Of a stretch of 64,000 bases of DNA, positions 21,267 through 32,614 are shown piece by piece. Position numbers and translations under genes: made by a program. Source of the DNA: Gamarada debralockiae (lineage: Eukaryota > Ascomycota > Leotiomycetes > Helotiales > Hyphodiscaceae). Every line of letters begins with the position of its first letter. Within the stretch, counting starts at the first letter, position 1. The stretch lies in the NCBI GenBank assembly GCA_002803225.1, contig NXFV01000865.1, positions 22,745-86,744 of the forward strand. The letters run 5' to 3'. The notes below the pieces were generated by a model. It worked only from the letters and a program-made list of their open reading frames with translations, was not told the DNA's origin and ran no database searches.

Positions 21267-23487
21267 ATGGCAGCCGCCAATCTCCGGATTCTCAGCCCAG
21301 GGGAGGGTTACGCGATCGTAATTGGACTCGGAACTAGCTTCATGATTATCATGGTTGTGTTGAGTTGATTCAAAATAGTTATGGCAGTCACAATACGTTT
21401 AAATCAACTGAGGAATTCAACGCTGCGTCGCGGCCTGTCAAGCCCGGAATGATTGCCGCCGGTATTGTATCAAGCTGGACACATGCTTCGACTTTGCTTA
21501 CTTCCTGTACACTTGTATATACATACGGCGTTGGTGGCGGTCTATGGTATGGCGCTGTCGGAACTTTTCAGACTTTCTTTTTGCTGTTGCTGCTTTCAAG
21601 GTCAAGGAGAAATGCATCAATGCTCATTCATACCTTTCCTAGTAAACTTCTCAAGCATCTCACCACTAAGTCCAATGCTAACCTGCTAAGAAATCGTCTT
21701 GCAAAAGCACGGAAAACTAGCACACAAGATCTACACCTTCTTTGGTTTGGCCACCAACCTCATCAATAGCAGTGCTCTAGCGGCTGGTGGATGTGCAGTA
21801 TTCGCTGCACTTACGGGGATGAATATCTAGGCGGCCTACTGGATTCTCCCGACGATCGTCACTGCATACATCGTTGTCGGAGATACCTTCGAGCAACGTT
21901 TATCTGCGATTACTTGCACAAAATCTTTCTTTACGTTTGCATATTCGCATTCATGTTTCAGACATACTCCGCCAACCCCCACATCGGACCACCCGCTGAA
22001 CTCGGGCGCTTACTGAAGTGGAGGAGGTCTCATTGCCAGCCGACTCGTACAATGGCTCGTACATAACTGTAGTACGTACGATTCCAATTTTCCACTTCTC
22101 CTTCTCCGAGAGCCTTGATCTTGATTTGGTGACTGACGTCTCTCGTTCAGGATTCCAACGACCATCTTATCGCCGCAACAATCTTCCTCGGCGGATTCAG
22201 CGCCGTCTGGATAAGTCAAGCCTACTGGTAAAGGGCCATCGTCTCTCAACTCCCCACAGCAGTAAAAGGTGGATCGTAGCCTGGTACACCATCCCTTTCG
22301 CCATGAGCTCAACACTCGGACTCACAACGGCCGCACTCACCGGTACTTCCGTTCTATCCGTTAAACTCAGCGCAGCGCAAGACCCAGCCGACCTCGTCGG
22401 CCCGGCAGCAGCTATCGCACCGATGGGCAAAGTCGGCGCAGGTTTCATGGTCGTGCTCGTTTTCCTGGCCACAACTTCTTCGACATCCGCTGAAATCATC
22501 GCCGCCTCGTCGTTGATAACATTCGATATCTACAAGGCTTACATCATTCCTAAGGCGAGCACGAGAGCGCTGTTTGGGGTCTCGGTGTTTGGGCTCGTGA
22601 TTTATGGCGCGTTCTTGGCTGCTGTATCTTGCATTTTCTTTTTCATTCAATTGGGATATCACTGAATTGGTTGATTAGGATTCTTACTTGTCGAGTAGTG
22701 GGGCTATTCCTGTGGCTTCGGTATTGGTTTTGGGACAGAACTTCGATTTTTCCTGTTATTGCTTCGCTGATTATTGGACTCGTTTCTGGGCTTACGGCGT
22801 GGATGGTCAGCACACAGATGCGTTCAGGGACTGTCAACATCACAACGATGTCTAACTTGTGAAGCTCGTTGAGTGGGGATTGCGAGTCGCTGGGAATGGG
22901 AGCCGTCGGCATTGTTATATTCACATTGATGGTACTTAACAAGAATAAACTCGTTGTGGTTGATGCTGTGGAAGGGAACGACTCAACAGGAAACACCGTA
23001 CTAGCGAAGACGGATCTTCCGACTGATGCTGAAGGGGCTCTCGCTACGGACGAAAAGCATGGAAAAGTTGTGAAAGAGAATGTTGCTGGGAAAGAGTTGA
23101 AGCTTATCGAAGGTGGGGAAGTATGTGGCCGAAGAAGCGTTGACTAAGGGAAAGGTTCGGTTAAGAAGTGACTTGCATGGATCGATTTCCTTAACTGTTA
23201 GGAGTTTGGATTTTATGATCGTAAGAATCATCTTCCTAGAAAGCTGACGAGTATTGTGTGATTAAGTGACCAAGCCACAGCTAATTCCCTTCACACTCTA
23301 CGGAACCGGCTACAATTTCTCTATGAAGTTCTTCACTGGATTTGTGGCCATCATCTTCCTCTAGATCTAGCTAAGCTGTGCGATATATGTGTTTATGGCA
23401 CTTTGGGAGAGCAGGATGGTTATAGGATATATTTTGGGAGCTGTGTGGAGGGAAGTGACACCAGAGAAGATCTACCAAACAGAATGA
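21267..23487 (+). pseudogene. DUR3-like urea/polyamine transporter, degenerate
   Basis: Blocks of a sodium:solute symporter of the Dur3 type run in order from an intact start (MAAANLRILSPGEGYAIVIG) to the C-terminus (GTGYNFSMKFFTGFVAII and ALWESRMVIGY...WREVTPEK). Lesions seen: a frameshift near 21363 between VVLS and LIQNSYG; an in-frame TAG at 21828-21830 after LTGMNI; a frameshift near 21875 before LRATFICDYLH; TAA at 22229-22231 in SQAYW-RAIV, consistent with CAA to TAA; a frameshift near 22268; TGA at 22860-22862; and a TAG near 23362. Likely former introns lie near 21645-21690 and 22070-22150. The longest intact piece (about 22270-22665) covers the mid-protein helices. An intact protein would have about 12-15 membrane segments. 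The locus cannot make a full transporter. Confidence 0.85.
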
Positions 23488-23930
23488 TGGTTGAGATGAG
23501 CCGGAAAATCAAACGCACAGCGACATCTTGAATTCGTCAGTAATCATTCCATTTTCAGTATTAGCTACAGTGGTTGTCGTCGAGTTTGGACTTAACGGTC
23601 CACCCCTATCATCAAGTTCGATTGCTTTGAATTTTAATATCACTTTTCCAGAAGTGGTTACGGGAGGAGTCGACCTCCCTTGAAGGCTCATGGCTTTCTG
23701 CGTTCCTTCCAATCTTGTGCCGGGAGCTACTGTTCCAGACTATGAGACTTCCTTCTTCCACAGATGGAAGCTAAATATAATCTCGATCTTTGAATTCTGT
23801 TGTATGCACAGATTGTATTACTATTCCTACTCACAGTTCCTTCATCCTACGACCACCTATGAGATCTATTTCTTTTTCTTGCCCACTGGAGTGCTAAGCA
23901 AAAATTTCCTTATATTCGTACTCAGAGGCG
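23488..23930. other. Intergenic, nothing recognised
   Basis: Short AT-rich stretch between two pseudogenes. No coding signal. Confidence 0.4.
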
Positions 23931-25648
23931 ATGAGGGATAGGGATGCGGCTCCAAATCCACACCAGAAGATGAGTGCAGACAACCCCCGCTCGTCTAATT
24001 CCTTAGAGCCTGACTCGTTGATTTTTCTTCGTCGCCGAAAAACCATCAGGAGTTCTCAGCCAGATGACTCCGAACTAGTCTCACCAACCTTCGAAGCGAC
24101 AATAACGGGACCAACACATCATTCGGGCGGCTCGAACAAAAGCGATTTGGAGATAAACACCAATTCAGCTACATCGTCACTATCGCTTGAGAGCAAATAC
24201 CCTCCTAATGTTTCCGACTGGAATGAGAAGCTCCAACGAGAAACGCGTTCGAGCTCTGGAGAACTCCCTTCTCGACATGCAGCAGATCCTCCACGTCCTG
24301 CCAGAGAAGGATACGAGTGGGTATGGTTTCCGAAGGCTACCAGGCTGAGCGGGAGAGGCCGAAATCTTCTCTAAGAAACAAAAAGAGTCGAAAATGGCTC
24401 CACATATCCCCAGAAAGAGGAAGTGGCACTTCACCTCCATCCAAATGTCGGGTAGGAAATAAAGATACTAACCGATAACGAGATACCCTAGATCAAAATT
24501 GGTAGCATTAAATCACATGGAGGCTCCTCCCGACAATCCCAAACAGCGGAAGATAAGTCCGGTGCCACAGACACTCCAGGCAGCATGATCAAGAGAGGTC
24601 TCCAATTTGTCTCACCACTATATCCTCACTTCACTTCACCATCCGGCCACCCTAGAGGCCTCTACTGCAAGGCTAAGGGAAATATTGAAACCGCGGTTGT
24701 TAACAAGCCGCAAATGGTAACGTCCAATCTCTCCTTGATGTATGAAAGCTCACCATCTAAGTATCTAGATAATCCTGCGACACCATCCGCATTCGGCCTC
24801 CCATCGAGAACGACACTTCACCTCGAAGGCACCAGCAGCTACTTTGATAGCAACAACGTGAGCAACGTGAGCGAAACGCCGCAAATCGTGCCTGTCTTGT
24901 CCCCCTCAGACCCCAGCATCAACCGATTCTAGACCCCGCCGAGGCTTGGGACTTACCCCCCTGGCACCGTAAACTTCCCAGGTGTCGCTGCTATCGGTAT
25001 CAGGTTCTGTCCACAGATTGTTGATGGGCCGGCCGCCGGTAGCCACCCGGGCTTTAAGGAAATAATATACCGATCAAAGTGGAGAAATGTATGACAGAGG
25101 TAAGGATATGCTAGATTGTACGAAAATCGTGACTGACAATTTTACAGTTGAAATATCTGAACAAGGGCAGCCTGCTTTCCTATCATCTGTAAGTCGTTCT
25201 CTTTCAGTGAGACACTCAAGGAGACCTAGACCACTGATTGCTATCGAAAACAGGAGACCAGGAGAATCAAAACGCCACAATGTCCCGGATAGTAGCCCGA
25301 CTGGCCAGCCTGGGGGGTTCTTTTTCGAACTGACTCCTCCAGCACTTGAGGAGACCAAATCCGAACAAGGAGCAAGTTCATCAAATCTTACTACCGGAAC
25401 ATATCCTCCAAGGCGAACTCGCAGCAAAGACGCTCGACATTCCCCGCACTGGTGGGAGGCGGACAACCGAGCAAGAGCCGCAGCAGCAAAAGGCTTAGCT
25501 AACAGCGACTTGAGGTTGAGATGAGCTTGCCCCAGAACATCTGCGAAGCAGTCCACTGTGCCCAAAACATCCGATGCATAAGAGCAAAGGGCGTGGGATT
25601 TGTGTGTATCATAGACGAAGGAGAAGCGCCAGTGCGAAGTTCGGATAG
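23931..25648 (+). pseudogene. Fungal-specific disordered protein with C-terminal cysteine motif, frameshifted
   Basis: Function unknown. An N-terminal Ser/Pro-rich disordered part (ATG 23931 or 23970) reaches PAREGYEWVWFPK. A one-base shift near 24335 then moves to the frame reading GYQAERERPKSS. Further Ser/Pro-rich stretches follow (24585-24930, 25087-25524). The C-terminus, in yet another frame, is PEHLRSSPLCPKHPMHKSKG followed by RGICVYHRRRR and TAG at 25646-25648. I recall the order Glu-Trp-Val-Trp-Phe-Pro block, then Pro-Glu-His-Leu, then Ser-Pro-Leu-Cys-Pro ... Gly-Val/Ile-Cys-Val-Tyr-His as a recurrent uncharacterised Pezizomycotina family. Some frame changes could be introns, but the 24335 and about 25515 changes have no suitable splice signals. 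Confidence 0.6.
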
Positions 25649-26065
25649 AGGAAACAGTTCTGGGTACTCTTAAGAATATGGCTGTTATAGGCAATGAGAC
25701 TGCGTACTCCATTGTATCAATTAAGCAAAACTCGTTTCAATGATCAAAAACGGACTTCTCGTAAAAACCGTCTCTGAAAAATGGTTACATCGGATTGCTC
25801 TAGTAGAACGAGGAATCTTGGCTGCTGTACTGCATTCGTCGAAGGTAATTGAATAATTGCCATCTCATCTCACGTTTTATGCGTAAATGTGAACTTTTAA
25901 AGTGAATCTTTGTGGTAATCGTGTATTTGAAGTCATTCGAGCACCCACGTGAAGTCGTGTTGAAGGGCATTTCTATTTCGGCCACCGTATTTCAGAACTC
26001 CCTGGCATATCTCTTTCACCTCAATCGCAGCCTCGACCGGCTATCGCATTGCATCTACCACGAAC
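25649..26065. other. CDC73 promoter region
   Basis: 417 bp between a pseudogene and CDC73. It ends in a pyrimidine-rich leader (about 26000-26050). Nothing else is recognised. Confidence 0.45.
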
Positions 26066-27393
26066 ATGGCCACTTCAGACGATGCCCAACACGATCCCCT
26101 TGTGCTATTGCGACAATCGATAGCGTCTGAGAGCCCTTGCATACCGACCAAGACAGAAGATGACTCCTCAGCTTCGTCAGTCGATCTCAGCCTGGCCACG
26201 GCAAGCTTCCTCCAATTCTCTGCGCCTATCCAACTCTCCATCCCGCTCACGACTCCGACGCGCTTCATCTCCTCTAACAAACCCGTTGACCTTCGAAGTA
26301 TCTACTTCGCGTGGCTGAAGCGCGAGACTGCTATCCCGGAATACAATGCCTCTGCTCTCGCCTTGAACGCGGAGCTCGCAGCAGAAGGCGGCGCTGGAGG
26401 AGAGGTGCAGAATCTGGCTTTCGTGGAGAGATTGGACTTGATTACTTGGCTTGAGGGCGCGTCCGAGGAATCTGAATACATCAAGCCTTTGGCGTCAGAC
26501 ACGTCAAGCGCACCTACTTCCGCGCAAGTTGCATCTGGAGCTGCGGGGGGAATTGCGCCTGTTACGAGTGGTGCTGTTGGGAGACAGGGGAAGACTATTG
26601 ATCCGCGTTTGGCAGAGATATATAATGGGGAGAGAAGAATGGGTGATAGGAACAGCGTGCTGAGGGGGATCAAGCCGACAGTAAGTGGCAGCCAGGCGTA
26701 TCTAAAAGGGAGCAATTCTGACGTTTCTAGGACTTCTCGCATGTGCGCAAGCTCGCAGCTCCTTTCAATGCACGGAAATCACAACATGCAGCTGCACAGA
26801 ATCTCGTAAACAACCCAACCTTGGCCCACAATCCCAAGGCTCCCGCTCGAAGACCAGACCCTATTATCCTCCTCTCGCCTTCTGCATCCTCTTTACTGCG
26901 CATGTCCAACATCAAATCCTTCCTCGAAGGCGGCATTTACATCCCTGCTGATTCATCGAGCTCTGGTTCCAGTTCTTCTGCCTCGATTCTACATATGGAA
27001 CGTCTCTTACCCTCAATCGATACCGCACGTCCTATTCGCTTCATCATCGTGGATACGCCTGAGCAATTCAAGCCAGAGTATTGGTCACGGGTGGTGGCAG
27101 TCTTCACTACGGGACAAGTCTGGCAATTCAAGAGCTACAAGTGGCAGCAACCCATTGAGCTCTTCAGACATACCTTGGGTGTTTACGTTGGGTGGAGAGG
27201 AGACCATCCGCCAGAGACTGTGAAGGGATGGGGGAGGGGAGTATTGACTACTCAAATTGACAAGTACAACATTGGAGCCAGCACTGCAAGCAGATGGCGA
27301 GACAGGGAGGTTGTGGAAGAGATCTGGAAGTCGGTTGAGGACAACATGAGAAGTAAGGGATGGAGACGAGATTCAGGCCCTATGAATGTTTGA
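26066..27393 (+). CDS. CDC73: Cdc73, Paf1 transcription-elongation complex subunit
   Basis: Two exons, join(26066..26680,26731..27393), 425 aa; the 50-bp intron has GTAAGT and TCTAG ends. Cdc73/parafibromin is part of the Paf1 complex that travels with RNA polymerase II and supports histone H2B ubiquitylation and H3K4/K36 methylation. The N-terminal part has FISSNKPVDLRSIYFAWLKR and a short Ala/Ser-rich spacer. A middle segment follows with the DFSHVRKLAAPFNARKS join across the intron. The C-terminal Ras-like domain (about 260-425) includes RPIRFIIVDTPEQFKPEYW, AVFTTGQVWQFKSYKW and LGVYVGWRGD. Length is close to the fungal norm. The start is the ATG in an ACCACGAACATGG context. Confidence 0.95.
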
Positions 27394-30300
27394 TTTCGGG
27401 AAGGTTTGGTCGCATCGCAAAGTCTGGCGAGCAAAAGTCGATCGAGCTGTGTGGATATCAAGGCGTCTGGTGTTTGAGGGAAGGAATCTGGCATGGAAAT
27501 CCGTGGCACAAGCAGAGAAAAGCTCATAGACAACCATCTGAAGCAAGTTCTTCGGAGCGATGAAATAGTTTCTACCTCGGCATTGCAGCAGCAAAAGCCT
27601 TTTCTGAATTTTGAAACTGCTAGTCTTACACGATTCATGCATCTGGCCACTGGGACCGGTGAGTCGGTGAAGTCCGTGATTATGAATTCCTGACTGTTTC
27701 TCACATACGGATCATGTTCGGATATTTGCTTCTTCTTGAATCAGGGCTCACTTGTTGACAGCTGTGTCTGAAAGAAGTTGTGGACGAAACGGATTTAGGT
27801 CCCCACGATCGATCCCTTGCTAGAAGAGGGGACGTCGGAATAAGGGTAACGTGGAAAAGGTTGGCCTCCACAAATCTGCAAGATCTTCGGGACCCTTTAT
27901 CACTTAAACCCAAATCAATGATGAGGTTGGGCATGCCCATCCACGGAAACTCCTTCATTGGAGGTGCTACTTAAGTGGCAACTTAATTAACACGACTCAA
28001 CCTGCAATATGAAGTGCCACAAAACTCTATCCCCACTCTCCACTATGTCCGTACTCACCTCACGTACGGTAATGACATCAAGCCATACCGCTCATTCCCC
28101 ATCGTCCCACTCACCTCGTGGCATTCCGAGAATTCCACGGTTGACCGCATTACGCCATGCTTCTGTTTGTGCGAGCGCAGCCATGCCAGACGCCGTCCCA
28201 CTTTTTTGGGCATTTTGTGTCTTGTCTTCCCGAACCCCACCTTTGCCCGTCTGCATCTGCACGCTCCCGAGTCGAGACCGAACCATCGGAAACGATCTTC
28301 ATCCAGTAGTCGTAACTCAATACAGTATAAAGCTACTAAGCTACTGATGCACTTGGCTATGATTTTCCTTTGCGAGTGCGTCAACGCTCCTCACCCATGT
28401 CGTTGAACCAAAGCCAAGAAAATGGGCTTAGGAGGCGGTTTTCATCGGACGATCAGAGGTGGTTTTAGGAATGAGGTACCCTGGTTGATTGACACATGAT
28501 TTCGGATGAGAAACGTAACGTTCGATGAGGCTGAGATCTCGAGACATCTTCCTATTATTGAACGGATGTGCAGATGTTGGGACTATCATCACGAATTGAC
28601 GGGTTGCAGTGACAAAAGGAGGAGGTTCGGCATGCCCGGGCCTTCGCTCCGTTATTGATACGGGATTTCCTTGTGGGCGGACGTCGGGGAAGACGAGCCG
28701 AAGGAGTAAGTCGCAAGCTGGGACCGCCGGGCGTTTTCTGGAAATTGCATTGTTGAGAAAGTGGCGTGCCCCTGCGTCTGGGGGACTCAGGGGGTATCTC
28801 AGGGGGCGACGACGTCAGATTAAGGAAGGGGGTTTCTGGAAAACTTCTGGAAGGGCTATTTGTGGAATTGGAACGATCGGTCTAATTTATTCTCGGAGAT
28901 TATTTGGTCAAGGGATGAGTTTCTGGGAGAGCATGATGGGGGATGCGAATGTTTGATCATTGGTGAACCGTGAATGAGATGGATGTGACGTGACATGGGC
29001 TTATCAAACGCGGTGATGAGAGCGAAAAGGGGCTGCACTTTGTGTAGATCTTTTTTTCTTGATCTCGGAGATTAGATAGGTGGGAAGGGAAGCAGCTCAC
29101 GCGAGAGCAAAAGAAAGTTTGACCGATTCAAGAAGTCACGAGCCGTGGTGGATAGAACGGCAGACGGGGGGTTGTGGTAGGGGGTGTTTCTGTTTCTCGT
29201 TGGCCCACTGAGGGTTGGGAGGCGGTGGACTTTGAGGCTTGGTAGGATGTCTTTTTCCGACCCAGCTCATGGAAATTACATGGACATAAGAACGTGTTTC
29301 AGCATCCTTGACCACATTTTTGTTAAGATTCATCTCGAGTTGCGAACACTTGTGATTTCTTAGTTTTGAGCTGCCTCGTTTGCATACCTACCTCATTTGG
29401 ATAAATTACCTTGTGAACTAAGGGTGATCTCCTTTCTTACGCGAGGCAAGAGATAGGAGAGAACAGGTCTTCGAAACAATCGGGGCATCGGTACTTCGTT
29501 GCGGTGAGCACGCAAGGCTGAGACATACGAAGCCTTTTGTGGACTCTTGGACACATGGGAGTTTACTTCCCATGACATCTCCGAGGATCGTTGGATGCCC
29601 GACCCTCAAGGATTACCTAGTCCCGGATTGAGCCAATTTAGACGAATCAAAATCCTCCAAAGTACCGGATCTTGCCCCTTTTATGATTTCCTTCCTAATT
29701 CAAGCTTCACTACCATGAGAACGAGCAAAGGCAAGTTCGCATATTAATATTCAAATCAGTGCTTCAGTGTACTCGCCGATCGCGCAGAAATTTGAGCTCC
29801 TTTCCCATCGTGGGTCGGCCAAGCCAAGCCACGGGCAGGCTGGCTACCCACTCCTGAAGCCACTCAAGGCCTAAAAACGGGCTAAAAGATCCCAGTTCAC
29901 GCGTGGTCTGACGCTGTTAAACGTGGATTTGACAAGGACTTTCCTGGTTCCGGTTAAAGCATCTGAGGAGAAAACGTGGGAGGCCGGGCTTTTTGTCATC
30001 GGTCATCGTGCTGCTTTTATCGATCTGGGGTGAGGGGCAGCGAAGTTCTTGCTCCATGAAAGGATAGAAGAATGGGGGAAAAGCGATTCGACTTGCCCAA
30101 GAATATAAACTAGAGTAGTCCTATGTGATCTACCGCTGCTTTCTGCCATATGATATGAGACCGCTGGCCTCTAGGATAAAGTAGCCAATATCAAAAAAGG
30201 TAACACGTTCACCGGCGATTCATGCGCGTCTCTTGCATATCATCGCCTGATCGTGTAGGTTGAGAGTTCAATCCACTTCTTATCGTCGTAGACATACTGC

Positions 30301-32614
30301 CGAATTATTAACCATGCAAACGATTAAGTCTCCACTTAGGAAAATGTATGCAGTCCTGCAGTAGAGCGTGCGAAATAATAATGGTCTTATGGTCCAGAAC
30401 TGCAGCTGGGTGAGTGCTGAGTGATCAGGCTCAGGATGGATTTAGGACGCAAGAATCGTATGAAGACGTTGGAGAGAGCTTCAAGCTTAAAAATGTCGGT
30501 TGCAGCGTTGTAGCCACTTGCCCTTTCCTAAATGAAACCCTCAGATTGGGATAGATAGGTCATCAAGAAACTACCTATCAGGTTGGGTGTTCTCTTCTGC
30601 CGATGCATCAATACTTAATGTGCACTGTCGGATGGCGGTGATGCACCTATCCAGATGTACGCTAGTTTGGAGATTCAAAGTGCCTGAGCACCTTTCACAC
30701 CCTGCTCTCACCTACTCTTTATGGCCCGTTGGCCTGTGATTTTGGAGACAAATGAACCGAAAGCCGAAATGCAAATTGCCTCTTTTATGAGGTGTTGACC
30801 TTCTTCTTCCCGCCATTCCCTTTGATCTCCACTCCTGTTCGTTTCTAGTCATGTTCACTCCACCGCACTCATTTTAACTCTACAAGATTACATTTTTGAA
30901 GGGATCCTCACCAAACTGCTCGCTCGTTCTAGGGCTGGTATCAAATATTGACAGGGCAGATCTGTAAGCGGTCCTCGAAACATTCGCTGTCAAAGGACAA
31001 GGATCGCAAGACACCCTGATTTCCTCGAACCTCGTGGGCATATCCATCTTCTCGCCAGCCTTCTTGGAACGTTGGAAACCGATTTGGACACCAGGTACGT
31101 TCTAAGACATTCATGCCATGATCAATTCGATCTATTATTGGTCTCCCATGTCTTCTAGAAAGATATTGGAAGGATTGAGATCGACGTCCTCCATCTCTCC
31201 CTTGAGAGCTGGGGTTGGTTACCAAATTTGCTCTCATCTCGTTCTCCAGCTTCATATCGTGGAACAGGAACCCAAGATCCAAGGGCCTGCTTTATCTAAA
31301 ATTACTCATGGAGGAACCATTGGACCAAACGCAGGTGCTAACAATTACCCCCTACAAACAGTGAAGTTCACGATAGCACAGATTGCGGGTCAATATTGGC
31401 GAAACAAGAAGCCCACGTTTCAATCTCGGATCAATTGGCGACAGCGAGGTGCAGACTCCCGGAATAGTGGATGACGTGTGAGAGATTGAGTAAGTAAGCG
31501 GTTTTATTTTTCGTTTTCTAACCAGGAGGCTGGAGTTCCAAGCATCATGGCCATTCAGAAAAGCCATGCTTCTGTTGATGCAGGAGTCCGTTGTGGATGA
31601 TGTGAGAGTGTTTTGATTTCTGCCAGAAATTCATCCGCATCAGCGGTAAAGGGCACAGCGAAACACCTCCTTTCAAAGCGTATGGGGTCGCACATCAACC
31701 AAACTGCCGGACGCAGGTCGTGCAGCATCTTCAGCGAAAAATAAAAGACGTCAGACAACGATCCCAGGATGCAGAATACTGACTTATTACTGGAAATAGA
31801 ATAGAATCCCACATCTCTATGGTGGCGTCTCGAATAGCAGCATCGCCCGATACCCGTCAACAACAAAGAGGAGGAAGCAAAACATCAATACATCTTACGA
31901 ATTTAAATTCCCCAAAGTCCAGTCAGCCATAAGTTTAGTACAGTATCGGGGTGCGCCGTGGTTGCCTCCTTTCCGAAATACGGGTATTACTTCCTTTTTC
32001 ATTAATCCCGTGAGAAGCGGATGTGGCCGACTGACTGAGTGTTGAAGAGAAACTATCCTTATAAGGCGGAGGTTCTATTTTATTATTTTTGTTCCTCTGA
32101 CGTTTCAAAGTAGGTCGAGATAATTATTTCAGATCCAGACCCAAAACTGCCAGTCCGTGGTGTGTGGACCAATATCAACATCATCAGCGTCTCAGGTCTG
32201 CCAGCACCTTCCCAGGTACGAGAGGACGGGTGTGCGAATCGTGGAATATTCTTTGGGTTCAGGGTTACTTGGCTTCCATCCGGGGCTTCCACAGCGTTCT
32301 ATTGGCGAGGTCGAACACTACGAACTCACAAGGGTCTCACGCTCCACCAATTGTTCACCACACCTTTGCCAGTACAAGGTTCACTTGATCCCTGCTGCCA
32401 CGAGAGTCGATCTCTCAGTGCATTAGCGTCAGCTCGCAGTGAGTCCGTCAGAAGACCAGTTGAAGCTACCGACGGCGCCAGGGTGGGTCTGGTCCCGCCG
32501 CCTTGCCTTACACCTTGCACGCTTGCAAAGTTGCCCTTACCTTTTCACTCCTAGGACTTCTTTCGCTGCCGTAAAACTTTCCCACACCCTAACCCGAACT
32601 AAGAGAGTCCTTAG
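27394..32614. other. 5.2-kb gene-poor region upstream of flbA
   Basis: No open frame here shows a recognisable domain, and none has a convincing exon structure; short frames near 27493, 28009, 28609 and 31118 look random. Base composition is ordinary, not AT-rich like the island at 37.7-39.2 kb, and no transposon ends are visible. The right part (about 31900-32614) is presumably the flbA promoter and a long 5' UTR. Confidence 0.45.

Noticed and set aside
28009..28406. Ser/Pro/His-rich overlapping ORFs upstream of flbA as a possible secreted protein
   Set aside because: No signal peptide with a sensible start, overlapping frames on both strands, and no recognisable domain.
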